DNA of 5,524 nt from an uncultured Gammaproteobacteria bacterium (GTDB taxonomy: Bacteria; Pseudomonadota; Gammaproteobacteria; Pseudomonadales; Pseudohongiellaceae): the NCBI GenBank assembly GCA_903889815.1, contig CAISYX010000067.1, positions 1-5,524 of the forward strand, read 5' to 3'. How positions within the stretch are numbered: position 1 is the first letter of the stretch; each line of letters begins with the position of its first letter. The position numbers were made by a program, and so were the translations under genes. Shown here piece by piece: positions 1 to 5,524 of this stretch. Under the pieces are notes generated by a model, which worked only from the letters and a program-made list of their open reading frames with translations, had not been told where the DNA came from and did no database searches.

Positions 1-106
1 AGTGGCCTCGGCCTGGATTGCCTCGGCTGCGCATGCCGGGGGTTTGCTGGCCGGCATGCTCGCCGGGCTCGTCATCGCCGGCGTGCAACGTTTTCGACGC
101 GCCTGA
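1..106 (+). CDS. C-terminal end of a membrane protein, probably a rhomboid-family intramembrane serine protease (5' part outside window)
   Basis: Only the last 34 codons are present; the first complete codon is at base 2 and the stop is TGA at 104-106. The peptide is one hydrophobic, Ala/Gly-rich helix ending in a basic tail (QRFRRA), as expected of a last transmembrane segment with a cytoplasmic C-terminus. It contains AAHAGGLLAGMLAGL, with the His at bases 32-34. In rhomboid proteases the catalytic histidine of the Ser-His dyad lies in the last core helix in just this setting (GAHIAGLAVGL in E. coli GlpG, from memory). The serine motif (GxSG) would be upstream and cannot be seen, so activity cannot be judged. 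I recall a rhomboid gene beside DUF1315 and DUF2797 genes near pepN in Pseudomonas, which supports the call. Another small-helix-packed membrane protein remains possible. Confidence 0.55.
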   Translation, partial: VASAWIASAAHAGGLLAGMLAGLVIAGVQRFRRA

Positions 107-143
107 CAGGCGCATGCATTCTACAAACAGGAAACTGGTTCTT

Positions 144-470
144 ATGTCCGCGACACATGATTCCATGCAGGCATTGCTCGACAGCATCACACCCGAGATT
201 CACGAAAATCTGAAGTCAGCCGTCGAGACCGGCCGCTGGGCCAATGGCGACCGCCTTACCCCGCAGCAGCTGGAGCACAGTCTGCAGGCCATCATTGCCT
301 GGGAAGCGCGGCACCTGCCGGAGCACCAGCGCGTCGGCTACATCGACACCAGCGCGCTGCAGAAATCCCATTGTGACGAACCCGGTCATACCCATGCTGA
401 ATCCTGTGCCACCGACGTCGACGCCCAGACTCTGGTCTGGAAAGACTCCGACCGTCACAGCACGCATTGA
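144..470 (+). CDS. DUF1315 (YeaC-like) family protein, 108 aa
   Basis: This is a small, probably cytosolic protein of unknown function. Residues 14-67 carry the family core: SITPEIHENLKSAVETGRW, then LTPQQLEHSLQAIIAWEARH, then GYID. The pattern resembles E. coli YeaC and the DUF1315 family as I know it. There is no signal peptide or membrane segment. The tail after residue 75 is rich in His and Cys (H76, C77, H82, H84, C88, H105, H108) and could bind a metal, which is inference. ATG 144 was chosen because AGGAAA (129-134) lies 9 bases upstream and the family core starts soon after. An in-frame ATG at 114 would add 10 unremarkable residues, and the frame is open back to 18 only because it overlaps the upstream gene. 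The gene lies 37 bases after the rhomboid-like gene and 17 bases before the DUF2797 gene, so it is probably co-transcribed with both. Confidence 0.88.
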   Translation: MSATHDSMQALLDSITPEIHENLKSAVETGRWANGDRLTPQQLEHSLQAIIAWEARHLPEHQRVGYIDTSALQKSHCDEPGHTHAESCATDVDAQTLVWKDSDRHSTH

Positions 471-475
471 GCGGC

Positions 476-481
476 GAGGAG
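476..481 (+). promoter_or_regulatory. Ribosome binding site that fixes the GTG start of the DUF2797 gene
   Basis: GAGGAG lies 6 bases before the GTG at 488, an almost ideal Shine-Dalgarno match and spacing. The alternative TTG at 467 overlaps the stop of the preceding gene and lies upstream of this site, so it is less likely. It would add only 7 residues (MSGEEHF). Confidence 0.75.
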
Positions 482-487
482 CACTTT

Positions 488-1315
488 GTGAATGAAGCAG
501 CCCGCGGTATCGTCCGCAAGATGAAAACCCGCCTGGGGCGTCCGGTGGAGTGCAGCCTGCCCCTTGGCGATACCCAGGTACCTTTGAATTCACTGCTGGG
601 CAGTCACGTGCAGCTGCGCTTCAGCGGTCAGATAAACTGCGTGCACTGTGGTCGCAACACCAGCAAGAGTTTCAATCAAGGCTACTGCTATCCGTGCTTT
701 CAGAAACTCGCGCAGTGCGACTCCTGCATCATTCATCCCGAAAAGTGTCATTACGATCTTGGCACCTGCCGCGAGCCAGAGTGGGGCGAAGAGTTCTGCA
801 TGCAGGATCATATCGTCTATCTGGCCAACTCGTCGGGTGTGAAAGTGGGCATCACGCGTGCCACCCAGGTGCCGACGCGCTGGATCGATCAGGGCGCCGT
901 GCAGGCGCTGGCGATCATTCGTGTGCGCACGCGTCTGCAATCTGGCTCGCTGGAAGTGCTGTTCAAACAGCACGTCGCTGACAAGACCAACTGGCGGGAC
1001 ATGCTCAGGGGAGCCGATCATCTGACGGACCTGCCCGCCGAACGTGACAGGCTGCTCGCCGCCTGCCGCCGCGACATTGATGACCTCGTGCAGCGCTTCG
1101 GCTTTCATGCCATCAGCGTGCTGACAGGCATCGAGCCGGTGCTGATCGAGTATCCGATTCTGGCCTATCCCGACAAGATTGCTTCGTTCAATTTCGACAC
1201 CGATGCTGTAGTGGAAGGAACTCTGCTTGGCATAAAGGGCCAGTATCTTATTTTTGATACCGGCGTGATCAACATGCGCCGCTTCGGCGGTTACAACCTG
1301 GCGCTGAGCTTTTGA
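488..1315 (+). CDS. DUF2797 family protein with cysteine-rich zinc-site region and GIY-YIG-like segment, 275 aa
   Basis: The function is unknown; the whole protein matches the DUF2797 family in length and motifs. Residues 51-104 are cysteine-rich: C51-x2-C54, C67-x2-C70, C77-x2-C80, C87, C94 and C104. The segment CVHCGRNTSKSFNQGYCYPC looks like a zinc ribbon, with probably a second site after it. Next comes a stretch resembling a GIY-YIG nuclease core: HIVYLA (108-113), KVGIT (119-123), R131, E156 in a helix-like SLEVLFKQHV, and N168. These line up in order with the GIY, YIG, Arg, Glu and Asn positions of that fold, but the two tyrosine motifs are altered, so nuclease activity is uncertain. 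The C-terminal third (about 200-275) looks like beta-rich sequence without recognised motifs. No signal peptide or membrane segment is visible. The GTG start is supported by GAGGAG 6 bases upstream. The gene sits 18 bases before pepN, in the same frame as pepN. Confidence 0.85.
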   Translation: MNEAARGIVRKMKTRLGRPVECSLPLGDTQVPLNSLLGSHVQLRFSGQINCVHCGRNTSKSFNQGYCYPCFQKLAQCDSCIIHPEKCHYDLGTCREPEWGEEFCMQDHIVYLANSSGVKVGITRATQVPTRWIDQGAVQALAIIRVRTRLQSGSLEVLFKQHVADKTNWRDMLRGADHLTDLPAERDRLLAACRRDIDDLVQRFGFHAISVLTGIEPVLIEYPILAYPDKIASFNFDTDAVVEGTLLGIKGQYLIFDTGVINMRRFGGYNLALSF

Positions 1316-1333
1316 CGGAGTGACGTCGACATC

Positions 1334-4039
1334 ATGAAAAATCCACTGCCCCGCACTATCTTCCTCAAGGACTACCAGGCCCCGGCCTTCCTGATCGACA
1401 CCACGGATCTGCGTTTTGAGCTCGGCGAAGAGTCCACGCGTGTTCTCTCGCGCTTGCTGATGCGCCGCAATCCTTTGCACCTCGAACACAGCGCTGCGCC
1501 ATTGGTGCTCAATGGTCAGAACATGCAGCTGGAGTCTCTTGCGATTGATGGCCGGATGCTGGCGGCTGACGAGTACCGCGTCGATGAAGAGTTCCTGACA
1601 ATCTTCATGCTGCCCCGTGCCGTCGACGAGAATGGCGCGGGCTTCATTCTGGAATGCGTGACTGTGATCAAGCCGCAGGAGAACACCAGTCTGGAAGGGC
1701 TGTACAAGTCGAAGAAGATGTTCTGCACGCAGTGCGAAGCCGAGGGTTTTCGCAAGATAACCTACTATCTGGATCGCCCCGATGTGATGTCCCGCTTCTC
1801 CACCTGCGTGGTGGCCGAAGAGGCCCGGTATCCCATTCTCCTGTCCAACGGCAATGCCGTGGCACAGGGCAGGGAAGAAGACGGCCGGCACTGGGTGCGC
1901 TGGGAGGATCCATTTCGCAAACCCTGTTATCTGTTCGCGCTGGTGGCTGGCGATCTGGCCTGCGTGGAAGACAGTTTTACAACCTGTTCAGGGCGGACAA
2001 TCACGCTGCGCATCTTTGTCGAGGACAAGGATGTGGACAAATGCGATCACGCGATGCTTTCGCTCAAGAATGCCATGGCGTGGGACGAAAAAGTCTATGG
2101 GCGCGAATACGATCTCGACATTTTCATGATCGTGGCGGTGGACGATTTCAATATGGGCGCCATGGAGAACAAGGGTCTCAACATCTTCAATACCTCCTGC
2201 GTGCTGGCCAATCCGGCGACCACGACGGATACCGGTTTCCAGCGCGTGGAAGCGGTGGTGGCCCACGAGTACTTTCACAATTGGTCGGGCAATCGCGTGA
2301 CCTGCCGCGACTGGTTCCAGCTCAGTCTCAAGGAAGGTTTCACCGTGTTCCGCGATGCGGAATTTTCGTCTGACATGGGGTCGCGCACCGTCAAGCGCAT
2401 TGACGATGTCAGCTTTCTGCGTACGGCGCAGTTTGCTGAAGATGCCGGGCCGATGGCGCATTCGGTGCGCCCGGAATCCTATATGGAGATATCCAACTTC
2501 TACACCCTGACCATTTACGAAAAGGGAGCGGAAGTGGTGCGCATGATCCGGGAACTGCTGGGCGAAGACGCCTTCCGCAGGGGCAGCGATCTGTATTTCG
2601 ACAGGCACGACGGCCAGGCCGCGACCACCGAGGATTTCGTGCGCGCGATGGAGGCCGCCAGCGGAGTTGACCTGACCCTGTTCCGGCGCTGGTACTCCCA
2701 GGCCGGCACGCCCCAACTGCGCGTGCGCGAGCAGTTCGACGCATCAGCACAGACTTACACCTTGCTGGTTGAACAGTCCTGCCCGCCTACGCCGGAGCAG
2801 CCCGAGAAGCTGCCGTTCCATATTCCGCTGCGCATGGGCCTGCTCGATCGTGGCGGCCAGGCCGTGGCCTTGTGTCTGCAGGGAGAAAGCAGCCCAGGTG
2901 CGCTTGAGCGCGTGCTGAGCGTCACGCAAGCATCTCAGAGTTTCGTGTTCACAGGGGTGCATGAGCGGCCTGTCCCTTCTCTGTTGCGGGGCTTTTCTGC
3001 ACCGGTAAAGCTGCACTTCGATCACAGCCGTGACGAGCTGATGTTTCTGATGACACACGACAGCGACGGTTTCAACCGCTGGAATGCGGGGCAGCAGCTG
3101 GCAGTGGGAGTACTGCAGGAACTGCTCGGGGACTACCAGGCTGGCCGGACGCTGGTGCTGGATCAGCGCGTGGTTACCGCCTGGGACCATGTGCTGCAGT
3201 CCTGCATAGACAAGTGCCGGCGGCATCAGCCCCAGGACAAGGAAATGGTATCGCAGCTGCTGACCTTGCCCTCCGAAGCCTATCTGAGCGAGCTGGCCTC
3301 CGAGATCGACGTGGCAGGCATTCATGCGGTGCGCGAATTCGTTGCCGACACCCTGGCGCGCACTCTGGCAGGAAAGTTCGCTGTGCTGCATGGTTTGCAT
3401 GCGGCTGATGGCGTCTTTCGAGCGGATGCTGCGGGGATCGCGCGGCGCGCGCTGCGCAACACCTGCCTTGCCTACCTGATGCGGACCGAGAATGCGCACT
3501 GGCTGGAGGTTTGCCGCCGGCAATTCGAGGACGCGCACAACATGACAGATGTCGGCTCTGCCCTGCGCCTGCTCGTAAATTGCGAGTTGCCCGAGGCGGC
3601 GCCTGTCCGTCGCAAGGCATTGCAGGATTTCTATACACGCTGGCAACACGAGGCCCTTGTGGTCGATCAATGGTTCAGCGTGCAGGCTACCTCTTCCTTG
3701 CCTGGCACACTCGACCAGGTGCTGAGTCTGATGCAGCACCCCGCGTTCGACATCCGCAACCCCAACAAGGTACGAGCACTCATCGGCGCGTTCTGCGGGC
3801 AGAATGCGCTGCACTTCCACGAGATCTCGGGCGTGGGGTATGAGTTCCTGGCCGAGCGTATCCTGCAGCTCAATGTGCTGAATCCGCAGATAGCCTCCCG
3901 CCTGCTGACACCACTGACGCGCTGGCGCAAGTACGACGACACCCGTCAGCGTCTCATGCGAGTGCAGTTGCAGAGAATTGCGACTGAGCCGGCGCTTTCC
4001 AGTGATGTGTACGAGGTAGTGGTGAAAAGTCTGAAGTAG
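1334..4039 (+). CDS. pepN: Aminopeptidase N (M1 family zinc metallopeptidase), 901 aa
   Basis: This cytosolic zinc exopeptidase removes N-terminal residues from peptides in the late steps of protein turnover. Similarity to E. coli PepN (870 aa) runs over the full length. Substrate-site Q133 and E135 lie in CTQCEAEGFR, and the exopeptidase motif GAMEN is at 275-279. The zinc motif HEYFH is at 311-315 (ligands H311 and H315, catalytic E312), with third ligand E334 19 residues after H315. The transition-state tyrosine is Y395 in IYEKGAEV. Each is shifted by exactly 14 from E. coli, so the extra N-terminal residues lie in domain I. Expected domains are a beta domain (to about 207), a thermolysin-like catalytic domain (about 208-458), a small beta domain (to about 560) and a helical C-terminal domain, where NPNKVRALIGAF (809-820) is typical. 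All catalytic residues are intact. ATG 1334 is the first start after the in-frame stop of the preceding gene. The only Shine-Dalgarno candidate, GGAG (1317-1320), is 13 bases away, so translation may depend on coupling to the upstream gene. Confidence 0.98.
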   Translation: MKNPLPRTIFLKDYQAPAFLIDTTDLRFELGEESTRVLSRLLMRRNPLHLEHSAAPLVLNGQNMQLESLAIDGRMLAADEYRVDEEFLTIFMLPRAVDENGAGFILECVTVIKPQENTSLEGLYKSKKMFCTQCEAEGFRKITYYLDRPDVMSRFSTCVVAEEARYPILLSNGNAVAQGREEDGRHWVRWEDPFRKPCYLFALVAGDLACVEDSFTTCSGRTITLRIFVEDKDVDKCDHAMLSLKNAMAWDEKVYGREYDLDIFMIVAVDDFNMGAMENKGLNIFNTSCVLANPATTTDTGFQRVEAVVAHEYFHNWSGNRVTCRDWFQLSLKEGFTVFRDAEFSSDMGSRTVKRIDDVSFLRTAQFAEDAGPMAHSVRPESYMEISNFYTLTIYEKGAEVVRMIRELLGEDAFRRGSDLYFDRHDGQAATTEDFVRAMEAASGVDLTLFRRWYSQAGTPQLRVREQFDASAQTYTLLVEQSCPPTPEQPEKLPFHIPLRMGLLDRGGQAVALCLQGESSPGALERVLSVTQASQSFVFTGVHERPVPSLLRGFSAPVKLHFDHSRDELMFLMTHDSDGFNRWNAGQQLAVGVLQELLGDYQAGRTLVLDQRVVTAWDHVLQSCIDKCRRHQPQDKEMVSQLLTLPSEAYLSELASEIDVAGIHAVREFVADTLARTLAGKFAVLHGLHAADGVFRADAAGIARRALRNTCLAYLMRTENAHWLEVCRRQFEDAHNMTDVGSALRLLVNCELPEAAPVRRKALQDFYTRWQHEALVVDQWFSVQATSSLPGTLDQVLSLMQHPAFDIRNPNKVRALIGAFCGQNALHFHEISGVGYEFLAERILQLNVLNPQIASRLLTPLTRWRKYDDTRQRLMRVQLQRIATEPALSSDVYEVVVKSLK

Positions 4040-4116
4040 GAGAAATGGCAGGACTCTGATCGGTCAGGATTCCCTGTGGGTTTGCTCGTGCATTCGTGCT
4101 GGCTCGACATCGTTCT

Positions 4117-4145
4117 GTGGACTCCTCAACAACTGCGGAATCCAC
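4117..4145. repeat. Imperfect inverted repeat, 9-bp arms with 11-base loop
   Basis: The left arm GTGGACTCC (4117-4125) pairs with the right arm GGAATCCAC (4137-4145) at 8 of 9 positions, with one C/A mismatch; the loop is 4126-4136. No T-run follows, so it is not a standard intrinsic terminator. It could be an mRNA hairpin in the leader of the MacA-like gene, an operator, or chance. Confidence 0.45.
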
Positions 4146-4254
4146 CACGCGTCATTTGCAATGCAATTAAAGTCACGGACTGGCACAGAATTTCCCGACG
4201 GATTTCTTCTGCAGGCAGCGTAACCAGAGCCAGACCCATTACCAGCATCAACTC

Positions 4255-4262
4255 AGGAAAGG
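4255..4262 (+). promoter_or_regulatory. Ribosome binding site of the MacA-like gene
   Basis: AGGAAAGG ends 8 bases before ATG 4271. This match supports that start, which also leaves a basic cytoplasmic N-terminus directly before the membrane anchor. Confidence 0.7.
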
Positions 4263-4270
4263 TAAGCCGC

Positions 4271-5524
4271 ATGAAGTCGCCGCAGGACACGCTCACAGGT
4301 TCCCCGGACGCCACGCTCCTGGCCCCGCGCCGCGCGCGCAGAGCACGGGGCAAATGGCTGCTGCTCGCCCTTGTGCTGAGCGGTGCTGGCGGTTGGTATT
4401 ACCTGCAGCGCGATCAGAATTCCCAGGAGCAGAACCAGCCGTTGCTCGCCACCGTGGCGATGGGCAATATCGAGAACACCATTTCCTCGGCCGGCAGCTT
4501 GAAGCCCAGTGACTTTGTTGACGTCGGTGCCCAGGTGTCCGGGCAACTTGAAAAGCTTTACGTCGAGGTGGGAGACAAGGTTGAAGTGGATCAGCTGCTG
4601 GCGGAGATCGATGCGCGGACCCAGGTCAGCCGAGTGCAGGCCAGCCGTGCGGCGCTGGGGGCATTGGAGGCCCAGATCGGTTCGCGCCAGGCCAGTCTTG
4701 ATCTGGCCCGTGCCAATGCCCAGCGCCAGGAACGACTGCGGGCAGCAAACGCCACCAGTCAGCAGGATTACGATACCTCCAGGGCCAACCTGGCGAGCGC
4801 CGAAGCCAACTTCACGCAGTTGCAGCGGCAGATCGAACAGAGCCGCTCGACGCTCAATACCGAAGAAACCGCGCTGGAATTCACGCGTATCTATGCACCG
4901 ATGACTGGCACCATTGTCTCCATCGAAATGAACGAAGGTCGCACGCTGAATGCCAACCAGCAGGCGCCGACCATTCTGCGCATTGCCGATTTGTCCACCA
5001 TGACCGTGCAGGCAGAAATTTCCGAGGCCGACATCGGCAATCTGCGCATCGGCATGGACATTTACTTCACCACCTTGAGCGGCGGGCCTCGCAAGTGGCG
5101 AGGCACACTCCGACAGATTCTGCCGACGCCCGTGATCGAGAACAATGTCGTGCTCTATACCGGCCTGTTCGATGTCGAGAACAGTGACGGCACATTGCTT
5201 CCCGAGATGACGGCACAGGTGTTCTTCATCACGGCCGCCGCCTACGATGTGCTGACGGTGCCGGTAGGGGCGCTGACCTATGTCGTGCCCGGTGCACCGG
5301 CTGGCGCGCCGGTTGCAAGCGGGGCTGGCCCCGAAGCAGCTGCGGGTCCTGCCCGACAAGGGCGACCTGCCGGACGTCGCCCGCCGTCAGGCAACGACAC
5401 TGTGCCTTCCCCTCGGCCAGCCACCGTCACCGTGGTCGCTGCCGATGGCATACAGCAGCAACGCGACGTAGTCATTGGCGTCAGCAGCCGCGTCAATGCT
5501 GAAGTCATTTCCGGCCTCCAGGCC
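4271..5524 (+). CDS. macA: MacA-like periplasmic adaptor (membrane fusion protein) of a tripartite efflux system, 3' end outside window
   Basis: The protein bridges an inner-membrane transporter, usually the ABC protein MacB, and an outer-membrane TolC-type channel, for export of macrolides, peptides or other substrates. The first 418 residues are present. A basic N-terminus (RRARRARGK, 20-28) precedes one membrane anchor (about 29-45). The first lipoyl half is at about 83-114 (DVGAQVSGQLEKL, GDKVEVDQLLAEID). A coiled-coil hairpin (about 115-203) contains SQQDYDT. The second lipoyl half begins TRIYAPMTGTI (205-215), and Q230 in QQAP aligns with Gln209 of E. coli MacA, part of its gating ring. 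The beta-barrel domain follows with SEADI and EMTAQV. Positions keep a constant +21 shift from E. coli through Q230. Unusually, residues 340-384 form a Pro/Ala/Gly/Arg-rich insert before the membrane-proximal domain resumes (TVTVV, RDVVIGV, ISGLQA). The reading frame stays open to the window edge. A more general RND-type adaptor is possible, but the MacA resemblance is stronger. Substrate cannot be told. Confidence 0.92.
   Translation, partial: MKSPQDTLTGSPDATLLAPRRARRARGKWLLLALVLSGAGGWYYLQRDQNSQEQNQPLLATVAMGNIENTISSAGSLKPSDFVDVGAQVSGQLEKLYVEVGDKVEVDQLLAEIDARTQVSRVQASRAALGALEAQIGSRQASLDLARANAQRQERLRAANATSQQDYDTSRANLASAEANFTQLQRQIEQSRSTLNTEETALEFTRIYAPMTGTIVSIEMNEGRTLNANQQAPTILRIADLSTMTVQAEISEADIGNLRIGMDIYFTTLSGGPRKWRGTLRQILPTPVIENNVVLYTGLFDVENSDGTLLPEMTAQVFFITAAAYDVLTVPVGALTYVVPGAPAGAPVASGAGPEAAAGPARQGRPAGRRPPSGNDTVPSPRPATVTVVAADGIQQQRDVVIGVSSRVNAEVISGLQA
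5288..5422 (+). other. Low-complexity Pro/Ala/Gly/Arg-rich insert within the MacA-like gene
   Basis: It encodes residues 340-384, from PGAPAGAPVASG to PSPRPA, in place of the few residues that join the beta-barrel and membrane-proximal domains in E. coli MacA. Family-like sequence continues in the same frame on both sides, so a net frameshift is excluded. It is probably a disordered loop. Such loops occur in some MacA-type adaptors as far as I recall. Confidence 0.7.

Larger units (their letters stand above)
4040..4270. other. Intergenic region between pepN and the MacA-like gene
   Basis: This is the only sizeable gap in the window. No conserved-looking ORF was found; the longest + strand candidate with an ATG noted here is a 20-codon frame at 4161-4223 without a ribosome binding site. 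No hairpin followed by a T-run was seen, so pepN may end by Rho-dependent termination or read through. CTGA-TCGG-TCAG (4056-4067) is a 4-bp stem with a 4-base loop, weakly extendable outward. I found no -35/-10 pair with good matches and spacing, although TCGACA at 4104-4109 resembles a -35 box. An inverted repeat (4117-4145) and a dyad (4156-4166) could be regulatory. Confidence 0.6.

Noticed and set aside
467..487. TTG start at 467 for the DUF2797 gene, overlapping the DUF1315 stop
   Set aside because: GAGGAG lies between this codon and the GTG at 488 with ideal spacing, so GTG 488 is preferred.
590..1891. 433-codon open frame on the - strand
   Set aside because: It lies opposite the well-supported DUF2797 gene and the start of pepN, spans their junction, and shows no recognisable domain; it is a GC-driven shadow.
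1654..2373. 239-codon open frame on the + strand in another frame
   Set aside because: It overlaps the intact pepN catalytic region and has no family resemblance.
1988..2716. 242-codon open frame on the - strand
   Set aside because: It lies opposite the catalytic domain of pepN, which is strongly conserved on the + strand.
2744..3820. 358-codon open frame on the - strand
   Set aside because: It is antisense to the helical C-terminal part of pepN and has no domain signal.
4056..4067. Possible terminator hairpin after pepN
   Set aside because: The perfect stem is only 4 bp and is not followed by a T-run; CCC-TGT-GGG with TTTG just after it (4072-4084) is equally weak.
4161..4223. 20-codon ATG frame in the pepN-macA gap
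   Set aside because: It has no ribosome binding site and no family resemblance; it is within chance expectation.
4253..5359. 368-codon open frame on the - strand
   Set aside because: It is antisense to the MacA-like gene, whose + strand product matches the family throughout; the translation has no recognisable motif.
5280..5471. Possible frameshift in the MacA-like gene, because an alternative frame is open across the low-complexity insert
   Set aside because: MacA-like sequence continues in the original frame on both sides of the insert, and the alternative frame shows no family motif.

Overview
The window reads as a stretch of moderately GC-rich chromosome from a gammaproteobacterium. The evidence is a long aminopeptidase N (PepN) of the proteobacterial type, a MacA-type efflux adaptor, and the small families DUF1315 (YeaC-like) and DUF2797, which are typical of gammaproteobacteria. 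I cannot name the genus. The order rhomboid, DUF1315, DUF2797, pepN agrees with what I remember of the Pseudomonas aeruginosa PA3086 to PA3083 region, but I could not check this.

Layout: all recognised genes are on the + strand. Bases 1-106 are the last 34 codons of a membrane protein whose tail looks like the last helix of a rhomboid intramembrane protease. After 37 bases comes a 108-residue DUF1315 protein (144-470), after 17 bases a 275-residue DUF2797 protein with a GTG start (488-1315), and after 18 bases the 901-residue aminopeptidase N (1334-4039). The short gaps and shared strand suggest one transcription unit. A 231-base gap follows (4040-4270). It holds an imperfect 9-bp inverted repeat, a small TTGCA/TGCAA dyad, and no convincing terminator or promoter. 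The last gene (4271 to the window end) is a MacA-like periplasmic adaptor cut off after 418 residues; a MacB-type ABC permease is expected just outside.

How the genes fit together: PepN is a cytosolic zinc exopeptidase that trims peptides. The DUF2797 protein has a cysteine-rich region that probably binds zinc, followed by a segment carrying the hallmarks of a GIY-YIG nuclease fold. The DUF1315 protein ends in a histidine/cysteine-rich tail. Nothing in the sequence shows a direct functional link between these genes beyond co-orientation and spacing. The MacA-like gene looks like a separate unit for tripartite export across the envelope.

Most of the window is ordinary housekeeping and efflux content. 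The points most worth a second look are the GIY-YIG-like signature in the DUF2797 protein, the operon-like grouping with two uncharacterised proteins, and the Pro/Ala/Gly/Arg-rich insert in the adaptor.
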